A stretch of 64,000 nucleotides of DNA from Molanna angustata. Lineage: Eukaryota > Arthropoda > Insecta > Trichoptera > Molannidae. Below are positions 33,001 to 44,289 of the stretch, piece after piece; position 1 is the first letter of the stretch; every line of letters begins with the position of its first letter. The stretch is from positions 23,585,914 to 23,649,913 of the forward strand of contig OY754967.1 in NCBI GenBank assembly GCA_963576475.1, in the 5' to 3' direction. Position numbers and translations under genes: made by a program. Under the pieces are notes generated by a model. It was not told the DNA's origin, ran no database searches, and saw only the letters and a program-made list of their open reading frames with translations.

Positions 33001-35312
33001 ATCCTGCGAGGGACGTGACTTTATAGGTATGAATGTAATATTTAAGAAAATACACCAAAACAAACTTAATATAGTAGGTATACATCTGTGAATAAAAATT
33101 AAAATGATCACATAAGTAGGTCTTCACAATAAAATAGCTAAAAAGATGTAATAAATGTAAAAAATATATAATTATAAAGCTAACCCAGAGATCTGTGTTT
33201 TTAAAATAGCTTCCATAATATTTGACAACATATGGGCTATCACATTGTTGCATAATGGATATTTCCTTTATTATTTCCTGCAGGTCCGTATCAACAGGAA
33301 CTTGTTTAATGGCCAAAACTTGGCCAGACTCCTTATGAAGAGCCTTATAAACACTTCCATAAGAACCTTCGCCTAACTTGCATATAATGTCAAACACCTC
33401 TTCTGGTTGACGAGTTAAGCTCTCTTCAGAGAAGATTAACTTGCTGCAAATAAACAGTAAAAACATTTTAACTGAATCAAACAAACAACAACTAAACTTA
33501 TGTTAATTTATAAATTTACTATATTAATTATAGTGTCTGCCTACTTATTTATGTTGGTAAAAAACACAACAAAGTATTCTTCTGCGATAAGTACATATTT
33601 TTTTCATCCATATTCAATATATAATTTATTTTAAATCACTGGGATGAATGTTAAAGAATGAATTGGCTCCTCATTTGTATTCTCAGTATAGGTCTTGTTT
33701 TGTATAGATAAACCTCACACCAGTACATTATATTAATCATGTATGTAAAATATTTATACTGTAAATAAATGCTGCATTGAAGAAAAAGTATATTTTTACA
33801 ATATACCTTCAATAATTTGAAGATGAGGATGGGATAATAAATTGATTTGTGTACCAGCATCCAGGATTTTATCAATAATTATTAATCACCTAATTCTTGC
33901 TTTTTTAAACTAGAAACATTGATTAACTTGCCACTTGTACAGAGTGTAAAGAAAAGAAGTGCTCAAAATATTTTCACTATCACTTTTGAGTTCACAAATA
34001 CATTTCATCATTAATTACCCGAGACACATTGTTACCCGAGAAGCAAGCAATTACACTAAGACTATAGGACTTGGCCTGTGTATAACAATTGGAAAAATCT
34101 GAGGCTTTATTTATGAAACCAAATTGGTGATGAAATGAAAACCCTAAATGGATGGAGCATGATAGATCACAGATGCAAGGACGTAATGGTTCCACTTCTA
34201 GTTAATACCCGAAAAGAAAAATAGAGAAATATGTTAACAAAATATCAAATAAATGCTCCATAATTAACATTTGAGTAAATTATTGGCTTTGTATGAAGGG
34301 GCAGATGAAGGGGCAAACTAGTATATGCTGAATTACTTAACGAAGGTTCACACAAAGAAATTTCTTTGTTTTATTTCTATTTTAATTAAAAGCATAATTT
34401 TCGCCAAACATCTTGAACGAGCTTCCGGTTGCGCAAAGTGCAAATTTGTGTATTTTTGCTTCGTTGGTTTACGTGCAAATCGCCCCCCTTCTCAGCTATA
34501 ATATATAATAGACCACATTATAAACATTGAATTGAAATATCTAAATTGCAGCCTAAGCCATGAAAATATCACAAAAAAATTACTTCAAAAATTTTAGGGT
34601 GATAATTGTAAATTATTACATTGATACCTATCTCTTTAGCTGTGAGGCACCGGCTTAGAATAGTGCTTCCACTCTTTTCTATTATTGTTTTCGAGTGTCC
34701 CGTAAGAGCTGGGTAATCAAAAATACAACAGGCAACAATAACATCTCACATAGTTCAGCAATGAGGTTCACCACCCATTCTGAATATAGTGCCTTTTTAG
34801 GTGAGACGAGACTGGTGTGTGGGTATACACAGATATGTTGTGCTCCCTTTTATAAGGCAATGCACACCCGCACACCTTTCGCTGGTTACCCCACATTGTG
34901 GGATATGCCGTGATGGTATGAATGAATGAATGAATGATACCTATCTCTTATATTTTTTTCCATAAACAATAATATGTAATATGTACTTTAAATAGTTTAA
35001 AAAAACAAGTGGCTATGCTTATCTTACATAAAATTATTATAGGTATTAGTAATATCCTAGTGTTTAAGGAAACAACGATAATTTCATTGGATTTGGCATG
35101 ATAACGTGTGGGTACTTACATAGGGGAGAATAACTACATAAGCACAAACCATTCATATAATCGTGATATGGTAAAAATGAAATCATAATGATAAAGCTAT
35201 AACTGCACAGCTGTAAACATATTAATATTAACAAAGCTCTTGAATAAAAAATAAGAGACAAAATGTCAACAACTAAGAATTTTGAAATGGAAACCAACCT
35301 TTTTGAAGACAT
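24087..35312 (-). CDS. hpo: Hippo (MST1/2) serine/threonine kinase, SARAH exon not found
   Basis: Core kinase of the Hippo growth-control pathway; with Salvador it phosphorylates Warts/LATS and Mats, restraining Yorkie. Exons on the minus strand: 35312-35299, 33443-33185, 32919-32692, 32425-32107, 26890-26760, 25848-25686, 25396-25141, 24222-24087. All joins keep phase (502 codons). Visible: glycine loop GEGSYGSV (29-36), Lys51 in [14 protein letters not shown] (139-146), DFG (159-161), and activation-loop [11 protein letters not shown] with Thr175, equivalent to MST2 Thr180. After the kinase come [20 protein letters not shown], an acidic linker with repeated CGTM/CGTL/LGTM motifs, and [18 protein letters not shown], also typical of Hippo. 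Exon 8 ends at STDFEF with a phase-0 donor. The SARAH domain should follow but is not visible. The first exon codes only MSSK plus two bases and is inferred from phase. Large introns hold tandem arrays and SINEs. Confidence 0.93.
26097..26628. repeat. Six-copy 88-bp tandem repeat in a Hippo intron
   Basis: Six copies of an 88-bp unit containing AAAAAATCTGGATCAGAGAT, 'gacaaatatcatgactctcatgtgc' and 'attatttgacatagtacctg' appear essentially identical, which implies very recent amplification. It ends 132 bp before Hippo exon 5. A 21-base part (TATTTGACATAGTACCTGTTA) recurs at about 59341 inside the ISL2EU-type element. Confidence 0.95.
27290..31215. repeat. 313-bp tandem array in a Hippo intron
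   Basis: From about 27540 to 31215 there are 11-12 units with a constant 313-bp period; the marker 'gaacatagaactgattag' starts at 28165, 28478, 28791, 29104, 29416, 29729, 30042, 30355, 30668 and 30981, with a diverged version at 27852. Degenerate units lie at 27290-27540. Variants alternate (cctctccaaatttgg against cctgtcaaaatttgg-aaatactcttg), indicating dimeric higher-order amplification around 29470-30420. The same unit, more diverged, forms the 310-330 bp array at 60080-61510. Confidence 0.95.
31240..31447 (-). mobile_element. tRNA-derived SINE, minus strand
   Basis: On the minus strand the head reads GGGTGATGGCAGAACGGTTA with A box TGGCAGAACGG and B box GAGTTTGAATCC, then ACCGATTTCGTTCACC. 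The body extends to 'gagtgggttgtggccaacactaaactctccacacc'. That last phrase matches the old repeats at 500-1060 and 5540-5620. Divergence argues against a functional tRNA. Confidence 0.75.
31733..31854 (-). CDS. Possible alternative last exon of Hippo
   Basis: Minus-strand exon candidate in the intron after the last kinase exon (which ends 32107 in phase 1). The acceptor ATGTTTCAG at 31855 is followed by CA, which completes the split codon, and the frame then stays open for 39 codons (starting [20 protein letters not shown], ending FEITLGNIQ) to TAA at 31735-31733. AATAAA lies 20 bases further (31713-31708). Spliced here, Hippo would keep its kinase domain and lose the linker and SARAH region. 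The peptide matches nothing recognised. Alternatives: last exon of an unrelated nested gene, or coincidence. Kinase-only MST forms are known from caspase cleavage, which makes the idea plausible but does not prove it. Confidence 0.4.
31880..31975 (+). mobile_element. SINE fragment, plus strand
   Basis: Shares 'ccagtggtcgcgagttcgaatcc' and 'gaccgatttcgttcacct' with the SINE at 31240-31447 but in the opposite orientation and without the A box. The two copies face each other across the possible alternative Hippo exon. Confidence 0.65.
34637..34934 (+). mobile_element. SINE-like element with RTE-type tail, copy 2, 15-bp target duplication
   Basis: The best-preserved copy of the family at 10883. 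It begins TAGCTGTGAGGCACCGGCTT and ends CCGTGATGGTATG plus (AATG)n. TGATACCTATCTCTT flanks it at 34622-34636 and 34935-34949. It sits in the first intron of Hippo, in antisense orientation to the gene. Confidence 0.88.
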
Positions 35313-38127
35313 AATTATTTAAATACAAGTGTAATAATTCACTAAAAGTATTTAACACACTAAAGTCCTTTGAAAACTTCAAACTAAGACATATAATTCA
35401 CAAAATTCCACCTCCATAATATTATTCACTTCCTATCAGACTTTTATCAATCATAAATTCAGACATATCAATCCGACAGAAGAAATGCACAGATAAATAT
35501 AAGTCATAGAAAAAAGCAGAAAAAAGATAGTGAATCATAGATTTTTATTATAATATCACGGAACAATAAATGTATGGAAGGCTCAGGGCTGAAGCAAAAT
35601 CCTGGTCAACACCGCTACCGACTACCGAGATTCAGTCGTATTACAGCGTTCGTGGGGTAATAGTCTCTTGTTTTTGGGCAAATATTTGTTATTTTTACAA
35701 AAAAAGGAGCAGTACGCTGTGGAAACTTGTCAAGCTCGTAGTAAAGTATATTTTAAGAAGAACTATCATTGATAAGCGCAAATAATTTGATATATTTTGT
35801 TGATGAAACGTCAATAGTTCTCGTGTTTCTTGTTCCCGTGTCTAGTGTATGCACGGGACAAGACTAACTACCATCTAACTACGAGTGCCCGAGTAACAGA
35901 GGCGCATTGGGTATCATAAATTATACATTATTAAACTCTCTTATTATTTCTGTTGTTTTGAAAACAAATTTTAAAGTTTTTTTTCACCTTTTTTATTCAA
36001 TTTCATAATATCACAAATTAGTAAAAAATATATGATAAATAATAGTAAAAGCAAAAACAATGTTCTAAAGAATATTCATTGTTTCGGCGATAACCTTGTG
36101 AGAATACATAGTCATACTTAATTAAAATATTTAAAATTGCTATACCCACTATTTTTTTTAATATCCAACTATTAATGTTGTTCAAGAATTTTAACTTTCA
36201 ACTGAGGAAAATATGTATAAAAAAATCTCACTGTATCAAATCCATAAATATATTCTTATATATTATTTTCTATAAGCAGTAGAATAAATACACAGGATGT
36301 ATAACCATTCCTATTTTATGCACAAGATTTTTATATGTATAAATGTGCTAAATGGTTTAATGAACTCCCGTCGAGTTAGGCTTAAAAAATATAATATCAT
36401 TAAGAAAATAATTAAACAATATTATACTGATCGTGTATGTATATACATAATATACTTTCTTATTCTTATCTTATTTGCAGTATGGTTATAAAAAATCAAT
36501 TACTTTTTATGGATAAATATACACTAGCTAAATTGGCTTGTAAGTAAAGTAATTTAAAAAATGGCTGAATACAAAAACAAAATTTTACATTTCTAGAAGA
36601 GTGATAACTTTGACATTTTAATAAATAAATTGGGATAATTTTTATAGCGCCGTTTTTGTGATAATCTCACCTCAAGGGCGCTTTGAATATAACTATTATA
36701 GGTTTTTGGTAAGACTTGCGGAAGAAAAAGTGAGAACAATATCCAACAATTTCCAAAAAGCACTTTTAAATATCATTAATATTATAATAAGTTAATATGC
36801 GGAAATTCCAATAAATACATTACACAAAGAAACGCCAGGCCGCTACAGCTGTATGGATTATCCAAAATACACAAAGACAATATACTGAAAAGGCCGGTTG
36901 TATAATACATCTGTGCACCTAATAATGATCTATGTAAACTACTTTTAATCTCTTGAACTTGAACGTATATTGCTGGGTATGTAGTAATGAGTGTCATAAA
37001 AAAACATAGATGTACGGAATGTATCGACAGCTTTATCTCTACGGAGAAATTATTTAATGATGATTTAATAATAATTTCATTAAAAGCAAACTTTTTAATA
37101 GAATGGTATTATTTCAAGGGAAATAATATAAATACATATATAATCATTCTTATTTTATTTTGAACCACAAAATATCATTTAAATTATCATTTATTATTTG
37201 TTCACGGGCAATATATGGTGAAACTCCATGACAACATATATTAAAAGACGTCGTCGGGTTAATTCAGGCTGTCGGATAACATCATTTTTCACATTTTAAT
37301 ATAAATAATATTACTGCTGGCCATTTTTTGTTTCAGATTCTTGAAAGTCCAAAGACTTTCCAACATAAGAGTGCACAAACAACGGTTGCTAACTAAATAA
37401 TTTAAGTAAATAAAATTTTTATTTAAAATTTTTATTTACTTAATTATTATGGATTTCCACAGTGTTACTAAAAATAATTTCAACGAATAAATAATTTAAT
37501 TTAATTCATCCTAGTTATGTTAAAAATAATAATTGATTTTAAAAAGTGATAATGCGGCTCTGTCGAAGTGTCACCCGCCCGCGCCACTTCCGCGTACTAC
37601 GCCCCCCCCTCGAGCTAGTGTTTTGCGTTAATTAGAATCCCGATTTGGTTTTTTTATTTTATGTTTGGTGTGATTTTTATTTTTTTTGACATTTGATGGT
37701 TATATTGAGTTATTTCTAAGTTTAAAACAGTTTTTATGGTATATTTAGTGTTAAAATTAGTGGATAAGTTTATTTACACAGTAATTGTGATAGTTAAAAG
37801 GACTTTTTAATTATATTTTACCTTAAAACGTTTTATGTGATCAGAGACCCTATACTTTCAAATTTGTGAGACCTAAGTTGTTAGTTTTATGTACCTACCT
37901 AAGATACCAAAATTTAAATAAATAAAGTTTTTTTTTTTTCAATAAATTTTTGTTTCATATTCTACAAACCCCTTGATTTAATATTGTTTTCTAAATCTTT
38001 GAAAACAAAAGATAAAATGTCCAAGAGTAGTAAATTTTAGAAATGTTGCTGATGAAAGAAAGGGAATCCATTCTTATTTAGCTGTTATAAAAAATATGAA
38101 CTCATTTTTCACATTAAGATGATATCG
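35313..38127. other. 5' region of Hippo and featureless AT-rich DNA
   Basis: The promoter and non-coding first exon of Hippo should start here on the minus strand, perhaps around 35560-35900 where GC rises, but no core promoter element could be assigned. 37550-37640 is a short GC-rich patch (CACCCGCCCGCGCCACTTCC) followed by T-rich sequence, which could be the promoter or 5' UTR of a plus-strand gene. Nothing else is recognised. Confidence 0.35.
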
Positions 38128-38300
38128 ACTGCCATGGCACAGTAGTAAGCCTCTTCTTCTTTGCTTGCGTCCAGGGTTCGATTCCCGGTAGAGGAGAAAT
38201 TTATTTCTCACGCAAATCACTGGTTAGTTGGAAGAAATTGCCATTTGGCGATAAACTCGCCACTTAAATAGGATGTAAGGTAGTGTTTAAATAAATAAAG
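38128..38300 (+). mobile_element. tRNA-derived SINE, second copy of the 23707 family
   Basis: Carries CCATGGCACAGTAGTAAGCC (A box), GGGTTCGATTCCCGG (B box), and the tail 'ctggttagttggaagaaattgccatttggcgataaactcgccactt'. It is shorter and more diverged than the copy at 23707. Confidence 0.85.
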
Positions 38301-38330
38301 AAAAATTATGAATTTTACTTTTTTTTTCAG

Positions 38331-38389
38331 TACTTCGAGTTGGTAGATGAACCAAGCTATCAACAATGTATGAACCACCACAAAAACAG
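38331..38389 (+). CDS. Candidate first coding exon of an unidentified gene
   Basis: A 59-base segment sits between a strong acceptor (T-run plus CAG) and a donor (CAG|GTAAAA). It holds an ATG in the context CAACAATGTATG opening MYEPPQKQ in phase 0, or alternatively reads YFELVDEPSYQQCMNHHKNR through the whole exon. No further exons were found downstream within the window. Confidence 0.3.
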
Positions 38390-39102
38390 GTAAAAAAGAC
38401 AAAAATAAAACCAATGTTGGTATTTTTTACATCACAATGCACACCAGTTACTTCCTTAATTGCTTTCTATTATTTTTTTCAACTGTTAACTCTATTTTCG
38501 ATTAATAAATACGAAAATATCATGTCGTACTCAACAATCTTCATACAATTCGCGTTTTTCTTGCCTACCGATTGTGCGAAAGAGACAACATTTTTTTGCC
38601 TCACGTCACCGCTATGAAAAGTTGACAAGTACTCCATCTAGGTATATACATTTAATATCTTTGCCTCCAAACCTCTTGGGAGGAGGGTATCAGTTATCTA
38701 GGATGTGTTGAAATGTAAGGAAAACTGAACTATGTTGCCAAACAAAACGTCAAACGCGCAATATTCCATGACTCACTTTTTGCACGGAGTACTACATCTA
38801 GTATATTGTAATAAAAATATATGATTTAAACATAGAATTATAAGGTACAGAAGCCGCGTGTAGTACAAATTTCGAATTCAAATGTGAGAATCGTTTTTTT
38901 TACATGTGTGTGTGGGGCGGAAGATCGGTAGGTGGACGTACTATGTAGGTTATCCATAGGTTATATTCTCTTTGATGTATGTGTGCGTATCGGTAGGTGT
39001 GCGTATACGGCCGGGCGAGTGAAACTCAGAACATTGTTCTTAGTTTTTGTTGTCATACTTTCATTGCGCTGACTAGGTATCTGTATCATATATAATCTAG
39101 AC

Positions 39103-39521
39103 CAGAGGTTCCCAACCCCGTGCCCGCGGGCACCATGGCGCCCACGGAACGATTCTTATGTGCCCGCCACTATTCGACAGAGACAGATTTTTTCATAAAC
39201 ATTAATTAAAAATGTGAATTATTTTTATTTATTTGTTAGAGTTTTGATTTTTTGAGTTTTTTTCTCTGTATTCGGGTATTTTTTTTACTTTGTTTACGTT
39301 TTGTGAATACATTTCTCTGAATGTATGTAATTTGAATAATAATTTTATTATTTTTAAACATTTTTGTTTGTTATTTATTGATAAATTATGAATATATAAA
39401 AATGAATTATGGGAAAATGAGAAGTTATGGAAGGAGTTCGTCGATTAAAAATAGGCGGTGCCCGCCACTCTACCGATATTTTATAATGTGCTCTAGAGTA
39501 CAAAAAGGTTGGAAACCCCTG
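39103..39521. mobile_element. Non-autonomous hAT element (419 bp)
   Basis: Ends CAGAGGTTCCCAACC and GGTTGGAAACCCCTG are imperfect inverted repeats, flanked by a perfect 8-bp duplication ATCTAGAC (39095-39102 and 39522-39529). The 8-bp duplication and CAG-type ends define the hAT superfamily. The interior includes two copies of a 'gtgcccgccact' phrase and no gene. Confidence 0.9.
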
Positions 39522-39639
39522 ATCTAGACGATGCGTTGTTGCGTTTTTCGGTATATTTTATTGATAGCTCCTCGTGTTTAGTGAAAAATTCATCGGTATA
39601 CCTCGTTTTATTAATTTTAATGGTAGTATTTATTAACTA

Positions 39640-40490
39640 GTTGCATGTAACACATGAGATCCAACTGTCGATAGCGATAGTATGTTTAGTTGAAGAATAA
39701 GAATCAAACTATAAACCCATAAATCTAAATTATTGAAAATTTTAACATATGTTGGTATGTATGTCAAGATAGGACAGTATGGAGGTCAGTCCTCTTTTCC
39801 TACCCGGAATATGAAAACAGCATGATGGTTCTGTATGTATGTTTGGATATTAAGTAGGTACATATCAAATTATTAAGTCTTCTTACATATTGTGTATAAG
39901 CGACTGCCATACAAATTGTATGAAGCAATGTCGTCACTAAATTCAATTTTTATAAAAATTGTTAAAAAAAATTGAGATTTGCTAATACAATATTAATATT
40001 TTTTATAGAAAATTAAATTATCTAGTTGGGGTGTTTCGGCTTTTCTCGAAATTTTTAAAAAATTTGGAAATATAGGCAGTTAAACTCATAAATTTATCAT
40101 AAAATTTTTTTTTTTAATAAAAAATGTTTGAGAAATTTTTTTGAAAAAATAAATTTGAGATTTTGTATTTGTCTATGTTTATACCAATTTTTAGCGTTCT
40201 AGCTTTTATGGTTTCTGAGATATATGGAAAAATTAACCAAAATTTCAAAAGTTGATAACCCTTGACTGAAACAAAAATTCACAATTCTGAGTATAAAAGT
40301 TTTGTAAGCCTATAACTGTTTATATATTCTGAAATTTGGGCTCTGTTAATTGAGCGGATCAAAAGTTATAAGGGGGGGACAGACAGACAGACACACACAC
40401 AGACAGACACACACACAGACAGACAGACACACACACACACACACACACAAAACTCACATAAAATGTTCTACTCCGAATTCTGAGTAAATC
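39640..40490 (+). repeat. Foldback-type dispersed repeat, copy B
   Basis: The longest copy of the family. It begins near ACTAGTTGCATGTAACACAT and 'gatccaactgtcgatag', runs through 'aggacagtatggaggtcagtcctc', the same core as copy A, and ends in a microsatellite of GACAGACA and CA units (40378-40450). No coding sequence. Confidence 0.8.
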
Positions 40491-40865
40491 TAGTTCGTGT
40501 TATTAGCATGCAAAAAGTCCACTACACCATACAAAATTTTCCTTCGTACACGCATCTTGGCTTAATAATGTCGATTCATTCAGAGAATTGAATTCTCATG
40601 AACGAATCGACAGTTGGACTAACCTGTACCGCCGGGTGAAAACCAAGATTCCAGCGGCCTTATTCCGGTTCTTTTAACGCGGCAATTTACCCAAGTTTAT
40701 ACGCTTTATGCGATTCTTATCACACACTGTTATTCTGTTTCAGCGATACGCATCTGACACTAGCCGGCGTAAACTTTCTGCGCATTATACCGCGAAAACT
40801 ACTTTACGCCCGGTCGTAACGCGGTATTCTGGATTGACGCGCAATACTATTTTGACATTTGACGG

Positions 40866-42150
40866 GTGAATGTATTCATAAAGATTAACGCGGCATATCG
40901 AGGCTGTTTTGAATTTTGTGAAAAGAAAAATTATAGTTTATACGTAGCTATAATGTCGTTTTTACCCTCTTTATACATTTATCATATAGAAGAAAGACGT
41001 TTAGACAATAGAAGAAGGATTAGGAGGTTGAACTTAGAAAGGCGCAATTTACGGGACGCGAGTAATCCTTTCGATTTGTCTGATAATTTTTTTTTGACAA
41101 CTATATAGAATCAATAAATCGTTGGCTCTAAACCTAATAAGTACATGAACTGGGACCAATTCTGATGCGAGTCAGGTCACGTGGCTTATCAGTTCAGATT
41201 CAAGTAAGTTTTTTTTTAATATCATATTCTTTTTTGTATTTTTAAACATGTGATATATTATTAGAAGCGTGAACAACAGACGAACATGTATAAGACGATT
41301 TATGAATGTTGTTGAGGCGATGAATGTATGTCAAGATAGAAGTAAGTGGCGTTCGTTTCTCTCTGCCTACCCCGTAAGGGACATGGCGTGATGGTATGTA
41401 TTTATGTATACATATTTACATTTTTTAAGGCTAAATTTTTATAATGTTTCTTAATTACCTCTATTGATAACTAGAATTTTTGTTTTTTAAATAAAATTGT
41501 TGATTTCTAGAATTATTAAATAAATCAATATAAATTAAGTAAATAAATCATTTCATGCACACAACCATTTCTTATAGGTCCTTGCAACATTCCGGTTTTA
41601 TGCAGAAGGCGTTATCAAAAAGGTGTTGGGCAAGACTTCTATAATGCTCTAAGTCAATTATCCGTTAGTAGATGTGTTACCCGCACATCGAAAGCTATAG
41701 TAGAGAGGCTTTTCAAAAAATACATCTACTTTCCAAGTACAGTTGCTGAGAGACAAAGATCAATAATTAGCGAAGACTTAATTTTCTAGATTTACTACAA
41801 GAGCTGGATTTCCAGGGATTCTGGGCTGTATCGATTGCACCCATATAGCAATAGTGACACCTTCCGATCACCCTGAGGCATATAAAAACCACCATGGATA
41901 TTTTTCTCTAAATACACAGTTGGTAAATATGATAACACTGTATATTAGGTGGATTTACATAGTAGACACAAATAGACTATGTGTATTGAAAATGTATTTT
42001 TTCAGATCAGTGATGCTGACATGAACATTATCCATATGAATGTTCCCAGGGAGTGTTCATGATCAGTTCATCTTTACCAACTCGATTATCAGAGATGAGA
42101 TGAAGAGGCTGGCTGACAACCGAATGGGATTTTTTTTCCTTTTAGGTATA
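40866..42150 (+). pseudogene. HARBI1-like Harbinger transposase remnants
   Basis: N-terminal exon piece near 40980-41108 with RRRIRRLNLERRNLRDASNP then FDLSDNFFL. After a LINE tail insertion (41250-41410) homology resumes at 41577: ATFRFYAEG, then FYNALSQLSVSRCVTRTSKA, then GFPGILGCIDCTHIAIVTPS with the first catalytic Asp, NHHGYFSLNTQ, then ISDADMNIIHMNV with the second Asp, and SIIRDEMKRLADN. Frame changes and an in-frame stop (near 41788) break it. The C-terminal part with the catalytic Glu was not found. Confidence 0.8.
41245..41410 (+). mobile_element. RTE-like LINE 3' tail
   Basis: Encodes RRTCIRRFMNVVEAMNVCQD then RSKWRSFLSAYPVRDMA and a stop, followed by GCGTGATGGTATGTATTTATG. This ending is characteristic of RTE-like LINEs. 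It lies inside the Harbinger transposase remnant. A shorter related tail is at 32985-33030 in a Hippo intron. Confidence 0.7.
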
Positions 42151-42222
42151 AATGAGATTCCAATACTTTAAAAATGAACTAAATAAACAAAATAAAACCA
42201 TTAGAGCGAATCACAAATGTAT

Positions 42223-42580
42223 AATTTGTAAAAAAAAGAGTCATCTAGCGTTAAAATCCAGAAGATAAATCCCACACCAAATAGTTCTCATACATACTTG
42301 AAGAATTCTGGCCCCGATGAGGTTTGCGTCTCTGATGTCGTAACTCAACCTATACAAATCCCTCAACAGATGTCAATATTTCCTCGCTTTGTCAGATGAA
42401 AACTGAACTAGGTAGTTAATTTCATTTCTGACAAATTTACAGAAAATGATAATAAACTTCAAGATCTTTCAAACCTTTTACTAGAATACAAAAGTAAATA
42501 TGAAAAAAATACAGAGCAAAATCGTTACTGTATATGTGCATATTTGTTTTTAAATTATCATTTATCTTGTATTTTCTTAT
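42223..42580 (+). pseudogene. Unidentified coding-like remnant in the Harbinger element
   Basis: Two frames contain protein-like stretches: SGPDEVCVSDVVTQPIQIPQ and, after a shift, FTENDNKLQDLSNLLLEYKS, the latter suggesting a short coiled coil. Upstream ELNKQNKTIRANHKCIICKK is in a third frame. It may be an extra gene of the element or a host exon; no family was recognised. Confidence 0.3.
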
Positions 42581-42779
42581 GAATATTTCAACTTTGTAAT
42601 CAATTACTGTATAATCATTAATGTAAAATGAAGACAGCACTTTTTGCTCAACTTTTATACAATAAATGTAATGTAAAATAAATATTTTTTTGTTATTAAT
42701 TATTGTTTTTTAAATAAATAAATAAATTATAGCTGTAGCTTTCTGAGAAAATAAATAAATATGAAAAAAACTTTTGATA

Positions 42780-43395
42780 AGATATTTGGTATTCTATATA
42801 AAGCATGTATGTCAGGATAGGATAGTTTGGAGGTCTGTCTTTTTTTCTTACCCAGAATATGAAAACAAGATGGAGGTATGTATGTTTGGAGATAAAGTAT
42901 CAAACTATTGAGCCCCATTTTCAAGAAAAACATTTTTTTATTATTATAAATTTATGTTTTTAAATGCATATATTTCTAAAGTATTAAAATAATCAAAAAA
43001 GGTGAAACACCCCAACTAGAAAAAATAATTTTCTATAAAAAATATGTACAATGTAGTAGTAGTACATCTCAAACATATTTTTAACAATTTTTATAAAAAT
43101 TTAATTTAGTGACATTGTTTCATACAATTTGTAAGGCAGTAAACACTACACAATATCTCACTCAATAGTTTTATACAGACTTAATTCACAAACATACATA
43201 CATCATGCTGTTTTCATATTCTAGTAGGAAAAATAGACTGACTTCCATACTATCCTATCCTCACATACATACCTACATGTTTTATATAGAAAACAAAATA
43301 TCTTAAAATATTTATTAATTTGTATACTTGCATAGGTATTATTCATAGGTACTATCACCATCGACAGTTGGATCTCATGTGTTACATGCAACCAG
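42780..43395 (-). repeat. Foldback-type dispersed repeat, copy C (inverted arms)
   Basis: 42790-42920 carries the outer part of the family in plus orientation ('gtatgtcaggatagga', 'acccagaatatgaaaac'), while 42920-43395 carries the core and the same outer part in minus orientation ('catcatgctgttttcatattct', 'catactatcctatcctcacatacat'). The arms are thus inverted around the core, so a transcript or single strand could fold back. Confidence 0.75.
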
Positions 43396-43594
43396 TAATT
43401 ATTGTGTATCTTATCTCTAGTTGCTTAACTATGTTAGTATGAGCGCTAGTTATTTGAAATCATATTGTCATTAAATCATAAGGAAACGACTATAGTCAAT
43501 GGGTAGTAGGAATGAAAAATTTATAGACCGCAGAGCGATACATTTATTTTTTTAAAGGAAAAGGCAAACAAAATACACATAGTAACTGAGAACA

Positions 43595-43735
43595 GAGTGT
43601 CTACGAGTATATCACTGACTCTATTTCACCGTGTCTATATCACTGATTACATTTCACTGTGTCTATATCACTGACTCTATTTCACCGTGTCTATATCACT
43701 GACTCTATTTCATCGTGTCTATATCACTCTGTAAG
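43595..43735. repeat. Short tandem repeat, about 28-bp unit
   Basis: Four to five units of the type GTGTCTATATCACTGACTCT followed by ATTTCACC. It lies next to, and slightly overlaps, the end of the Myb/SANT remnant. Confidence 0.85.
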
Positions 43736-44289
43736 ACTGTCTCTATCTCGTAGCTTGACATCCTTCCAAACCTATAAAAAACAAAGGGATATTTGATGAG
43801 AAATTTGAAAATAAAATAACTTCATCTGTATAACAAGGTATTTTATGAAAATTTTACAGCTCTCGCATCTTTTTAAGATGACATTAATGATTGACTAACT
43901 TTTTCAAAAATTATTTTGCAATCAGTGTAATAAGCACAGGACAGTTATTCAAAAGTTAATAAAATAGTCCATGGGAATATTTTTTCTATAAATTTATGCT
44001 ATTTACTAAGTTATATGCATCAAAAAAAGTTCACATTCATGAATGACAACTTTTCAAAGACTTCATAAAACTATTGTTTAATTATACCATAATCCAATTG
44101 TATTAATGAAACTTACAATTTTCCATTGGTCAGCTGTTTTTGATGGCCCCAGTTCATTGACCATACTCGCCAGCTCACACCACATTCTCTTGTTTTGTCG
44201 GTTCCCCAAATCTCCTATTGGCAAAATCATTGTGTATTGTCATTAAGTCCACTAGGGCCCTTTTATGACTTAATGTCACTCGTGGATTC
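43724..44289 (-). pseudogene. Myb/SANT-like protein of the Harbinger element
   Basis: Two minus-strand exons: 44289-44117 and 43771-43724. The first reads NPRVTLSHKRALVDLMTIHN, NDFANRRFG, then after a one-base frame change NKRMWCELASMVNELGPSK and TADQWKI before a GTAAGT donor; the second reads VWKDVKLRDRDSLTE and a stop. The spaced Trp and Leu residues and QWK(I/K)-WKD are typical of the Myb/SANT-like DNA-binding domain of Harbinger accessory proteins, which bind the transposase and element ends. The frameshift and early stop make it a probable pseudogene. Confidence 0.6.

Noticed and set aside
32999..33184. Extension of Hippo exon 2 beyond the GTTAGC donor
   Set aside because: The translation after DLW is intronic; the kinase sequence resumes exactly at the acceptor before 32919.
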